5,983 nt of DNA. Source: an uncultured Collinsella sp. Its GTDB lineage: Bacteria > Actinomycetota > Coriobacteriia > Coriobacteriales > Coriobacteriaceae. The translations under genes were made by a program, and so were the position numbers. Position 1 is the first letter of the stretch, and every line of letters starts with the position of its first letter. The stretch is taken from NCBI GenBank assembly GCA_900554255.1, contig USGN01000080.1, forward strand, positions 1 to 5,983. Reading direction: 5' to 3'. Positions 1 to 5,958 of the stretch are shown piece after piece. Below the pieces are notes generated by a model. That model was not told the origin of the DNA and did not search any database. It saw nothing but the letters and a program-made list of their open reading frames with translations.

Positions 1-693
1 GTCGTCAAAGCTGGCAGCAGCGTCGAGGAGCTCCTCGCGCTTGGTGGCAGCGATGTCGGCGAACTCAGCCGGGATCTCGTCCATCGGCTCGGGGTAGGTC
101 ATGCCCTTGTCGTCGGCCTTGAAGTCCCATGCGGTCATGGTGACGAGGTCGATGACGCCCCAGAAGTTGTCCTCGGCGCCCATCGGGACCTGAGCGGCCA
201 CGGCGTTAGCGTCGAGACGATCCTTCATGGTCTCGATAGCGTTGAAGAAGTCAGCGCCCACGCGGTCATACTTGTTGATGAAGGCGATGCGGGGGACGTT
301 GAAGGTAGAAGCCTGACGCCAAACGGTCTCAGACTGGGGCTGAACGCCGGCAACGGCGTCGAAGACGGCGACAGCGCCATCGAGGACGCGCAGGCAGCGC
401 TCGACCTCGGCGGTGAAGTCAACGTGGCCCGGGGTGTCGATGATCTGGATGCGGTAGTCCTTACCGTCCTTGTTCCAGAAGCACGTGGTAGCAGCGGAGG
501 TAATGGTTACGCCGCGCTCCTGCTCCTGAACCATCCAGTCCATGGTGGCAGCGCCCTCATGGACCTCACCGATCTTGTGGGTCTTACCGGTGTAGTAAAG
601 AATACGCTCGGTCGTGGTGGTCTTACCGGCATCGATGTGGGCCATGATGCCGATGTTACGGGTATCGGAAAGCTTGTACTTAGGCTTAGCCAT
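1..693 (-). CDS. fusA: Elongation factor G, N-terminal part (runs off the left edge)
   Basis: EF-G is the GTPase that drives tRNA-mRNA translocation and, with RRF, ribosome recycling. The first 231 codons are visible, about one third of a normal EF-G of roughly 700 residues; the reading frame is open to base 1. The G domain is complete in its motifs: P-loop AHIDAGKTT at residues 18-26, switch I region [20 protein letters not shown] at 47-66, G3 DTPGH at 86-90 and G4 NKYD at 140-143. The residue between K and D is usually Met or Leu in EF-G; here it is Tyr. The ATG is set by family alignment ([20 protein letters not shown]) and by TAAGGA at 700-705, six bases upstream. It follows rpsG after a gap of only 19 bases, the normal str-operon order, so co-transcription from the rpsL promoter is expected. 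A tuf gene may follow outside the window. Confidence 0.98.
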   Translation of the reverse strand, partial: MAKPKYKLSDTRNIGIMAHIDAGKTTTTERILYYTGKTHKIGEVHEGAATMDWMVQEQERGVTITSAATTCFWNKDGKDYRIQIIDTPGHVDFTAEVERCLRVLDGAVAVFDAVAGVQPQSETVWRQASTFNVPRIAFINKYDRVGADFFNAIETMKDRLDANAVAAQVPMGAEDNFWGVIDLVTMTAWDFKADDKGMTYPEPMDEIPAEFADIAATKREELLDAAASFDD

Positions 694-712
694 GTTAGTT
701 CCTTACCTTAAC

Positions 713-1186
713 TTACCAACGATAGTGAGAGAACGCGCGGTTGGCCTCGGCCATCTTGAAGACGTCCTCACGCTTCTTGACGGAAGCGCCCAGGCCGTTG
801 GAGGCGTCGAGGATCTCGTTGGCGAGACGCTCGGCCATGGTCTTCTCCTTGCGAGCGCGGGAGAAGTTGACGATCCAGCGGATACCCAGAGCGGTGGAAC
901 GACGGGAGTTGACCTCCATCGGGACCTGATAGGTAGCGCCACCGACACGCTTGGGCTTGACCTCGAGCGTGGGCTTGACGTTGTCCATAGCCTTCTTGAA
1001 GGTAGCGAGAGCGTCGCCGCCCTCGGACTTCTCGGCAACGATCTCGAAAGCGGTGTAAACGATGCGCTCAGCGGTGGCCTTCTTGCCGTCAAGAAGGACC
1101 TTGTTGATGAGCTGAGTCACCAGGCGGTTGTTGTAAACGGCGTCAGGCTGAACCTCACGACGATTAGCTGCTGCACGACGCGGCAT
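713..1186 (-). CDS. rpsG: 30S ribosomal protein S7
   Basis: S7 is a primary 16S rRNA-binding protein that nucleates assembly of the 30S head and lines the E/P-site region. The product has 157 residues, the usual bacterial length (about 156). Family signatures are the N-terminal [12 protein letters not shown], the [11 protein letters not shown] segment at 26-36, GGATYQVP at 82-89, [12 protein letters not shown] at 95-106 and the C-terminal [14 protein letters not shown]. The start is the ATG at 1184-1186, backed by a perfect TAAGGAG at 1194-1200 with a 7-base spacer. It is the middle gene of the str operon, 73 bases after rpsL and 19 bases before fusA. In E. coli S7 represses its own operon by binding the rpsL-rpsG intercistronic RNA; a strong hairpin lies at the same place here (1209-1234), but binding is not shown by sequence. 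Confidence 0.99.
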   Translation of the reverse strand: MPRRAAANRREVQPDAVYNNRLVTQLINKVLLDGKKATAERIVYTAFEIVAEKSEGGDALATFKKAMDNVKPTLEVKPKRVGGATYQVPMEVNSRRSTALGIRWIVNFSRARKEKTMAERLANEILDASNGLGASVKKREDVFKMAEANRAFSHYRW

Positions 1187-1208
1187 GTGAAATCTCCTTA
1201 AGTGTCTA

Positions 1209-1234
1209 CCGTGCGGCGCTTAGGCGGCACACGG
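1209..1234 (-). promoter_or_regulatory. Intercistronic hairpin between rpsL and rpsG
   Basis: Read on the minus strand, CCGTGTG pairs with CGCACGG (one T-G wobble), then after one C-C mismatch CGC pairs with GCG around a CTAA loop. This gives a 7+3 bp stem in 26 bases. No T-tract follows, so it is not an intrinsic terminator; it ends 8 bases before the rpsG Shine-Dalgarno at 1194-1200. Position and strength fit a translational control element, such as an S7 target or a translational-coupling structure as known in E. coli, or simply an RNA stability or processing element. The structure is seen; the role is inference. Confidence 0.5.
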
Positions 1235-1259
1235 CGAAAGTATCAAAACGTTATCTGGC

Positions 1260-1637
1260 TTATTTGGCCTTGGGGCGCTTAGCACCGTACTTGGAACGGG
1301 CCTGCATACGGTTCTGGACCGGAGCAGCGTCGTAGGCGCCACGGATGACGTGATAACGGACACCAGGGAGGTCACGGACACGACCGCCGCGGACGAGCAC
1401 GATGGAGTGCTCCTGCAGGTTGTGGCCCTCACCCGGGATGTAAGCAGTAACTTCGATGCCGTTGACAAGGCGAACACGGGCAACCTTACGAAGAGCCGAG
1501 TTCGGCTTCTTGGGGCTCGTGGTGAAGACGCGGGTGCACACGCCGCGCTTCTGGGAGTTGTGCTGCAGAGCAGCGTTCTTGGACTTCTTGGGCACGGAAC
1601 GACGGCCCTGGCGAACCAGCTGGTTAATAGTAGGCAA
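1260..1637 (-). CDS. rpsL: 30S ribosomal protein S12, TTG start
   Basis: S12 sits at the 30S decoding centre and controls accuracy and the streptomycin response. The product has 125 residues, full length. Conserved blocks are the N-terminal [34 protein letters not shown] at 29-48, [20 protein letters not shown] at 66-85, DLPGVRYH at 89-96 and [12 protein letters not shown] at 112-123. Lys43, a classical streptomycin-resistance site, is wild type, but residue 88 is Arg (codon CGT, 1374-1376) where most bacteria have Lys. Asp89, methylthiolated by RimO in E. coli, is present. The start is TTG at 1635-1637: it gives the canonical N-terminus, has AGAAGGAG six bases upstream, and the frame is closed by a TAG stop upstream (near 1710) with no ATG or GTG between. 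It is the first gene of the str operon, transcribed from the promoter at 1731-1759. Confidence 0.99.
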   Translation of the reverse strand: MPTINQLVRQGRRSVPKKSKNAALQHNSQKRGVCTRVFTTSPKKPNSALRKVARVRLVNGIEVTAYIPGEGHNLQEHSIVLVRGGRVRDLPGVRYHVIRGAYDAAPVQNRMQARSKYGAKRPKAK

Positions 1638-1643
1638 AGCGTA

Positions 1644-1651
1644 CTCCTTCT
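1644..1651 (-). promoter_or_regulatory. rpsL ribosome binding site deciding a TTG start
   Basis: AGAAGGAG on the minus strand, with a 6-base spacer (TACGCT) to the TTG at 1635-1637. The strong site compensates for the non-ATG codon and fixes the start, since no other start codon lies in frame between it and the upstream stop. Confidence 0.85.
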
Positions 1652-1730
1652 CGAATGATTCCAGCTTTCTGTAAAGTGCAACGGCTTGAATCGAGGGGTC
1701 AGCATCCCCCTACGAAACACGCAGTTCGAT

Positions 1731-1759
1731 AGGATACGTGGCGTTAGCTGTGTCGTCAA
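1731..1759 (-). promoter_or_regulatory. Probable sigma-70-type promoter of the str operon
   Basis: On the minus strand there is TTGACG (-35, 1754-1759), a spacer of exactly 17 bases, then TATCCT (-10, 1731-1736). Initiation would fall near 1724, leaving a leader of about 87 bases before the rpsL TTG. The leader contains a small stem AGGGG/CCCCT (1694-1698 with 1707-1711, 8-base loop) and the rpsL ribosome binding site. Upstream of the -35, an imperfect inverted repeat CCAA-TAT-TTGG (about 1783-1793) could be an operator, but this is weak. The promoter lies just downstream of a terminator-like hairpin and immediately upstream of the ribosomal genes, as expected for the main str promoter. Confidence 0.7.
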
Positions 1760-1810
1760 CAGACCACGCCGCCGGGCGTATCCAAATATTGGTACATTTC
1801 CGCAAAGCCT

Positions 1811-1850
1811 ACACAAAAGGAATCCCCTCCTGTGCGCTTGGGAGGATTCC
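1811..1850 (-). terminator. Terminator-like hairpin upstream of the str promoter
   Basis: On the minus strand GGAATCC (1844-1850) pairs with GGATTCC (1819-1825). An inner TCC/GGA pairing is possible with a two-base bulge, and TTTTGTGT (1811-1818) follows. The shape is that of an intrinsic terminator with an imperfect stem and a short T-tract. It lies about 50 bases upstream of the str -35, so it would end a transcript arriving from 1851-2017 and insulate the str promoter. No protein gene feeds it directly because a stronger terminator stands at 2019-2053. Confidence 0.45.
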
Positions 1851-2017
1851 CGGATCGGGCGGCCCAGGTTTTAAGTTTGCTGCTCTACAGTCCTGCGCAA
1901 GACGGAAAGCACATTAAGTGCTTTCCTTTGCGGGCGTGCGCCGCTGCGCGGCTAGCCCGCGTGCTCCTCGGCGGGGTTGGTCTGATGGATCTTGTTGAAC
2001 TTCCGCCTTTGGCTCAT
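1851..2017. other. Gene-free structured interval between two terminators
   Basis: I recognise no gene here. Visible structures are a perfect 9-bp hairpin GGAAAGCAC/GTGCTTTCC with a 5-base loop (1904-1926), and a GC-rich nested stem with GCGGGC (1930-1935) against GCCCGC (1955-1960) enclosing GCCGC (1940-1944) against GCGGC (1948-1952). Neither is followed by a good T-tract on either strand. A 21-codon minus-strand reading frame (1952-2017, MSQRRKFNKIHQTNPAEEHA plus Gly) begins at an ATG directly abutting the T-run of the upstream terminator. Nearly all its codons end in G or C, as in the real genes, but it has no ribosome binding site. The interval could encode a small RNA, carry a gene remnant, or simply be spacer. 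Confidence 0.3.
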
Positions 2018-2053
2018 AAAAAACGGGGGATGCGTTGTGCATCCCCCGTTTTT
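2018..2053 (-). terminator. Strong intrinsic terminator, probably bidirectional
   Basis: AAAAACGGGGGATGC (2019-2033) and GCATCCCCCGTTTTT (2039-2053) are perfect reverse complements around a 5-base loop (gttgt). The GC-rich core stem is flanked by an A-run on one side and a T-run on the other, so it can terminate in both directions. On the minus strand it begins 7 bases after the metallophosphoesterase stop codon and ends with six Ts (2018-2023), so it is that gene's terminator. Confidence 0.92.
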
Positions 2054-2060
2054 GTTGCGG

Positions 2061-2528
2061 TTACTCCAGGTCAATAAATTTGGTGCTCAGGATCTTGCCG
2101 TCCTTGACGAGCATTCTGGCCATGGTGGGGCCTCGGGTGCCTCTGGGGTAGCTGGCGCTACCGGGATTGAGGACCAGGCAGCGGCCTACTTGGGCTTCTT
2201 TGGTTACGTGGGTGTGACCGTTGATGGCTACGTCTACGGATCCCACCGGAAGGTCTTCGCGGTAGTGGGCTACGGCGAATTTGAGTCCTTCGTAGGTGAA
2301 GAGGGCCAGACGGTCTACATCGGGGCCGTAATCGCGGTAGTAGTCGTTGTTGCCCAGGACCGCTCGCACGGGGGCGATGGTGCATAGATGCTCGTAATCC
2401 ATCTCTGAGGTGAGGTCTCCGGCGTGGATGATCAGATCTGCGCCCTTGAGCTTGTCCAGAAGCGCGGGCGAAAGATAGCCGTGGGTGTCCGAGATGATGT
2501 CGATGCGCTTGGCGCTTGCACTGTTCAT
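2061..2528 (-). CDS. YfcE/MJ0936-type metallophosphoesterase
   Basis: A small single-domain calcineurin-like phosphoesterase of 155 residues, cytoplasmic, with no signal peptide or membrane segment. The dimetal motifs appear in order: SDTHG at 13-17, HAGD at 35-38, GNND at 59-62, His88, NGHTH at 103-107, then the family's NPGS at 121-124. Two motifs deviate from E. coli YfcE as I remember it: GNND replaces GNCD, and the usual HGH before the GHTH motif is HYR here, so the first His is kept and the Gly-His is lost. Relatives hydrolyse phosphodiesters in vitro, but their natural substrates are mostly unknown, so none is assigned. The start is ATG 2526-2528 with AAGAAGGG at 2534-2541 upstream. 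It stands alone between two terminators and so should have its own promoter in 2529-2565; a TATATA (2558-2563) could be its -10, but I see no convincing -35. Confidence 0.93.
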   Translation of the reverse strand: MNSASAKRIDIISDTHGYLSPALLDKLKGADLIIHAGDLTSEMDYEHLCTIAPVRAVLGNNDYYRDYGPDVDRLALFTYEGLKFAVAHYREDLPVGSVDVAINGHTHVTKEAQVGRCLVLNPGSASYPRGTRGPTMARMLVKDGKILSTKFIDLE

Positions 2529-2564
2529 GGGATCCCTTCTTCAAAACCGATTCGACGTATATAC

Positions 2565-2613
2565 AAAAAGCCCCACGGCTCCGCAGACAATTGGTCTACA
2601 GGGCTGCGGGGCC
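2565..2613 (-). terminator. Intrinsic terminator after the response regulator
   Basis: On the minus strand GCCCC (2608-2612) pairs with GGGGC (2570-2574). The stem continues with interruptions and carries an inner hairpin GTAGAC/GTCTGC around CAATT (about 2582-2598). TTTTT (2565-2569) follows directly. It starts 7 bases after the stop codon of the LytTR regulator and closes the glycosyltransferase-kinase-regulator unit, separating it from the metallophosphoesterase gene. Confidence 0.85.
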
Positions 2614-2619
2614 AGTGTG

Positions 2620-3336
2620 CTAGAGGCTCAGGGCCTTCTTGAGCGGCACAACGCGGCGGCGCGAGACCGGCACGCGTTCGTCGACGCCCGTAATGCCCAG
2701 TTGGATAGCGCCCGAGGGCACCGTCTCGACATCCGTGACGCACGCCAAGTTGACGATATAGCGGCGGTGAACACGGAAGAAGCCAAAGTCGCAGAGCTTG
2801 GCCTCAAACTGCGCCAGCGAGGTCGTCGACAAAAAGCGATCATCGACGGTATAGATGCAGGAGTAATCGTCCTTGGCCATGATGAAGCGAATGTCATCCA
2901 CGGGAATGAGGACCTTGCGGCCGCCCTTTTCCACCGGGATACGCTCGATGGTCACCTTGCTGTCCGTAACCGGCTTGGTGCGTTGCATGACCTTCTCGAT
3001 CGCGCGATCCAAGCGAGCTTCCTCGACCGGCTTCATCAGATAATCGACGGCATCCACGTCGAATGCCTCGACCGCATGGTCACTATACGCAGTCACAAAC
3101 ACGATCGCCGGCGGATTTTTGAGCTTATGCAGCGCCTCGGCAAGCTGCAGACCAGAAGCACCGGGCATCGAGATATCGAGAAATACGACATCGACGCGGC
3201 TTTCCATCAACATCTCAATGGCGGAGCGGACGCTCGACGCCTCAGTGATCGTGCCGATCTTGCCCGTCTGCTCGAGCAAGAAGCGAAGTTCCGAACGGGC
3301 CGGGGCCTCATCATCCACAATCATCGCACGCAGCAT
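2620..3336 (-). CDS. LytTR-family response regulator
   Basis: A two-domain DNA-binding response regulator of 238 residues, typical for the LytR/AgrA class. The receiver domain covers about residues 2-118: acidic pair Asp8-Asp9, phosphoacceptor Asp54 in VFLDISMPG, Thr82 in FVTAYS, and Lys102 in YLMKPVEE. After a short linker, the LytTR domain fills about 128-238, with DDIRFIMAKDDYSCIYT at 149-165 and the diagnostic FFRVHRRYIVNL followed by VPVSRRRVVPLKK near the C-terminus. Its partner is almost certainly the LytS-class kinase encoded 72 bases upstream. I chose ATG 3334-3336 (MLRAMIVDDE), the usual receiver N-terminus, with a weak AAAGG at 3347-3351 and a 10-base spacer. An in-frame TTG at 3358-3360 would add eight residues and is less likely. 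A small stem GGGC/GCCC (3369-3395) lies in the kinase-regulator gap. The regulated genes are unknown; such regulators often control cell-envelope or transport genes. Confidence 0.95.
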   Translation of the reverse strand: MLRAMIVDDEAPARSELRFLLEQTGKIGTITEASSVRSAIEMLMESRVDVVFLDISMPGASGLQLAEALHKLKNPPAIVFVTAYSDHAVEAFDVDAVDYLMKPVEEARLDRAIEKVMQRTKPVTDSKVTIERIPVEKGGRKVLIPVDDIRFIMAKDDYSCIYTVDDRFLSTTSLAQFEAKLCDFGFFRVHRRYIVNLACVTDVETVPSGAIQLGITGVDERVPVSRRRVVPLKKALSL

Positions 3337-3408
3337 AGGGATTAAACCTTTCGTCAACAAACTACGCTGGGCATCCGCCGCTTGGCGTTGAGCCCATAGC
3401 CTTTTATT

Positions 3409-4752
3409 TTACTCTTGAATGTCAAAGATGCTCTCTGACAAATCAAGATGCAGGAGCACTTTGGTGCCCTTGCCCGGCGCCGATTCGACGCGCGTATAAG
3501 AGTGCGGTCCATAAAAGCGATGGATGCGCTCAGAAATATTGTGCATGGCCACGCCGGCGCCGCCGCCTTGCGGGGAACTGGCATCGGGGCGGGCGGAGCG
3601 CTCATCAAACAGCCTGGCGGCGGTACCCTCGTCCATGCCCATGCCGTTGTCGGCCACGGCAATCAGGATTGCGTCGTCGCCGTCTTGATGGACGGTCACA
3701 TCGATCTGCAGGGCATCGCCATCGCCCATGCCATGCCGCACGGCGTTCTCGACGATGGGCTGGATTACAAAGGCCGGGACCAATGTGTCCTCGACATCCT
3801 CGGAGACATCGAAGGTCGCCAGCACGCGGTCCTCGCCAAAGCGCGCCTTCTCAAACGTCAGGTAGCGCTTGGTCTGGGCAACCTCGCGCGAGACCGGGAT
3901 AAGCGACCCCGAGTTGTCGAGCGTGGCGCGATAGAACGAGGAAAACTCGCGCAGCAGCTCGCGGGCACGCAGCGGGTCGGTACGCGTAAACGACGCGATG
4001 GTGTTGAGCGTGTTGAACAGAAAGTGCGGGTTGATCTGCGCCTGCAGGGCACGCACCTCGGCACGGGCCGTCAGTTCCTTTTGCACCTCGAGCTCGTGGA
4101 TGGCGAGCTGCGTGGACAGGATCTCGGCAAAACCCGAGGCGAGCGCATACTGGGTACGGTCGACGGCACGCGGGGTCTTGTAGTAGAACTTGAGCGTGCC
4201 GACGGTACGATCGCCCACCTTGATGGGGGCGATAATGCCGGCGGGGACTTGGTTGTGCGAGCCGTCCGAGCCCACGACATCCACCATACGGTTGAACGAC
4301 TGCACGATGCCGTGCTCAATGACGTAGCGCGTGGCAAGCGTATGGATGGGCGAATCGGGCAGCAGCTTTTCCTCGAACTCGCCCGCGCAGGCCAGCACGT
4401 TGCTCTCATCGGTGATGGCAACGGTCATGGCACGTGTCTCGGGCAGAATACGCCGGCACACCAAAAGCGCCGATTCCTGCGTCAGGCCGCCCTTAATGTC
4501 CTCGAGCATGGCCGAGGCAACCGAGAGCGTCTCCTCGGTGTACTGGGAGCGTACCGAATCGGGGTTGAGCGTCAAATAGATAAAGATGCACAGGAAGATA
4601 CACAGCAGCGCACAGGCGATCACCGTGGCAATCGGCTCAATGCCAGTCGCCAGGGCAAAGATAAAGTACACCAACACGCAAACGGCGCAGACAACGGCGA
4701 TGATGCGAAAGATTGAAATTGAATTATCGCGCTGGGCGCGGCGGTCGATCAT
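3409..4752 (-). CDS. LytS-class sensor histidine kinase, short 2-TM sensor
   Basis: A membrane sensor kinase of 447 residues. The N-terminus has two closely spaced hydrophobic helices (about 14-36 and 39-62), leaving almost no extracytoplasmic loop. A cytoplasmic region (about 75-215) resembles a GAF-type ligand-binding domain. A linker helix (218-238) leads to the His_kinase block AQINPHFLFNTLNTIASF with phosphoacceptor His243. The ATPase domain has an N-box VENAVRHGMG (Asn336), G1 DNGMG at 368-372, a Gly-rich lid GGGAG at 396-400 and GKGTKV at 427-432. The kinase core is that of LytS/YehU proteins, which normally carry a five- or six-helix LytS membrane domain; that domain is missing, so the ligand cannot be guessed. 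The ATG overlaps the glycosyltransferase stop as ATGA (4749-4752), with GGAGG at 4760-4764. Translation is therefore probably coupled, and the response regulator follows after 72 bases. Confidence 0.95.
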   Translation of the reverse strand: MIDRRAQRDNSISIFRIIAVVCAVCVLVYFIFALATGIEPIATVIACALLCIFLCIFIYLTLNPDSVRSQYTEETLSVASAMLEDIKGGLTQESALLVCRRILPETRAMTVAITDESNVLACAGEFEEKLLPDSPIHTLATRYVIEHGIVQSFNRMVDVVGSDGSHNQVPAGIIAPIKVGDRTVGTLKFYYKTPRAVDRTQYALASGFAEILSTQLAIHELEVQKELTARAEVRALQAQINPHFLFNTLNTIASFTRTDPLRARELLREFSSFYRATLDNSGSLIPVSREVAQTKRYLTFEKARFGEDRVLATFDVSEDVEDTLVPAFVIQPIVENAVRHGMGDGDALQIDVTVHQDGDDAILIAVADNGMGMDEGTAARLFDERSARPDASSPQGGGAGVAMHNISERIHRFYGPHSYTRVESAPGKGTKVLLHLDLSESIFDIQE

Positions 4753-5936
4753 TCAGCCCCCTCCAGGATGCTAATCAGTTGTGCGTCGCGCCAAAGTTCA
4801 TCCATGATCTTGGGCCAGAAACTCTGAAAACGCAGGTAGCTTGCGGCGTTTTGGCGGGCATAGGTCTTGGCCTCGTCAATACCATGACGCCAGATGCGCA
4901 GATACCCCTCGTGCTCGCGGGTAAACATGCTGCGAACCATGGCGGTCTTGCGCACGCGGTCGTCGAGCTCGCGCGAGATCCACGGACCCGGATAGGGCAT
5001 GAGTGATGCGGCCGTAACCGGAATGAGCTCCTTTTGGTGCGCAGCGAACGTCAGCTTGGCCCGCTCGTAGTACCAACGGTACACGTCCTGCATAAAGCGC
5101 GGCGAGCGCTTCTCGGACTCGGGCGGCAGGTGGCGCACGGTCCACTCGTTATCGAACCACACGTCATAGCCGAACATGCGCATGTTAAACAGGTAGTCCA
5201 GATCCTCGCCGCGGGTGATAAACGGGTCGAAGGCCACGCGCGTAAAGGCGCGGGCGTGCAGGGCCATCAGGCCGCCGCACACGTAATTGGAACGCGAGAT
5301 GCGGGTGCCCGAGAGCGCCTTTTTCATCCAGCGATTGAACTCGATACGCTTGGTCCACCAGCGATGGCAAATGCCCACTTTGTCCGTGGGAGCCAGCGGC
5401 GACCCGTCGCGATCGTAAAAGTATCCGCTCTTGACTAAAATCGGCAGGCCCTGACGCGTCTGTTGGCCCAGTGCATAGGTCGCACGCTTCATAAAGTCGG
5501 CATCGATGACGGTCTCGTCGTCATCCAAAAACACAACCGCGTCGTGCCCCAGCACCGCAGCGCAGGCAAGACCCATGTTGCGGATGGCGCCGTAGCCGCG
5601 CAGGCTCACGCACTCGCCCGAGCCTTTGGGCGCAATCTGCGCCACGCGGTCGGCAACACGCGAAGCCTGAGTATTGGTAACGATGGTGACCTTAAGTGTG
5701 GGATGAGCATTAACGATTTCGTGCACGCGATGGGATACGTCGGCCGTGGCAGAAACCGGACAGACCACCAAGAGAATGATGCGCGGAATGTCGTGCACCT
5801 GTTCGAGCGAAGTCAGGCAGCGATCGAGTTCCGGGTTGGCGGCATTGAGCGACGTCGAGTGATCGTAGGTGCCGGGAGCGTTTGCTTGGGTATCATCGCC
5901 CGCCCAATATGTTGGGATCACAACCGTGGCGTTCAT
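4749..5936 (-). CDS. Family 2-like (GT-A) glycosyltransferase
   Basis: A soluble 395-residue protein with the GT-A glycosyltransferase layout. The N-terminal nucleotide-binding strand is VVIPTYW (5-11). RNMGLACAAV (119-128) precedes the metal-binding DDD in FLDDDE (136-141). A mid-domain acceptor segment is NYVCGGLMALHARAF (217-231), and the GEDLDYLFNMRMFGY block (243-257) supplies the likely catalytic-base Glu-Asp, followed by RHLPPE with His269. The remaining C-terminal region (about 280-395) is helical and aromatic-rich with no known motif. No signal peptide or membrane helix is visible, so it should act in the cytoplasm on a nucleotide sugar; donor and acceptor are unknown. I chose ATG 5934-5936 because AAGGAGG (5945-5951) lies eight bases upstream and the conserved strand starts at residue 5; an in-frame GTG at 5979-5981 would add 15 unlikely residues. 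It is the first visible gene of the unit with the sensor kinase. Confidence 0.88.
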   Translation of the reverse strand: MNATVVIPTYWAGDDTQANAPGTYDHSTSLNAANPELDRCLTSLEQVHDIPRIILLVVCPVSATADVSHRVHEIVNAHPTLKVTIVTNTQASRVADRVAQIAPKGSGECVSLRGYGAIRNMGLACAAVLGHDAVVFLDDDETVIDADFMKRATYALGQQTRQGLPILVKSGYFYDRDGSPLAPTDKVGICHRWWTKRIEFNRWMKKALSGTRISRSNYVCGGLMALHARAFTRVAFDPFITRGEDLDYLFNMRMFGYDVWFDNEWTVRHLPPESEKRSPRFMQDVYRWYYERAKLTFAAHQKELIPVTAASLMPYPGPWISRELDDRVRKTAMVRSMFTREHEGYLRIWRHGIDEAKTYARQNAASYLRFQSFWPKIMDELWRDAQLISILEGAE

Positions 5937-5958
5937 ACCTTTACCCTCCTTGCAACAC

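Noticed and set aside
614..1201. Plus-strand reading frame of about 195 codons across rpsG
   Set aside because: It is the complement of the S7 gene; low-complexity Leu/Gly/Val-rich translation with no family resemblance.
1783..1816. Possible second promoter upstream of the str promoter (TTGCGG, 17 bases, GATACG)
   Set aside because: The -10 element is too far from consensus; the TTGACG/TATCCT pair downstream is clearly better.
1885..1914. Nine-codon minus-strand frame (MCFPSCAGL) with AAAGGA upstream, a possible leader peptide
   Set aside because: It starts inside the loop of the 9-bp hairpin, has no run of regulatory codons, and such short frames arise readily by chance.
1861..1960. tRNA-like segment on the minus strand (GTAGAGCAGC resembling a D-arm)
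   Set aside because: No acceptor stem, no T-arm GTTCGAATCC-type sequence and no anticodon stem of proper spacing could be folded.
1832..2077. Plus-strand reading frame of 81 codons in the gap upstream of rpsL
   Set aside because: It runs through two hairpins and the strong bidirectional terminator, has no good ribosome binding site and no recognisable protein features.
2485..3345. Plus-strand reading frame of 286 codons across the response regulator
   Set aside because: It is antisense to an intact LytTR regulator with all catalytic and DNA-binding motifs; no domain of its own.
3448..4716. Very long plus-strand reading frame (422 codons) opposite the histidine kinase
   Set aside because: It is an antisense shadow of G/C-ending codons; it encodes a Gly/Arg/His-rich sequence without any recognisable domain, while the minus strand has a complete set of kinase motifs.
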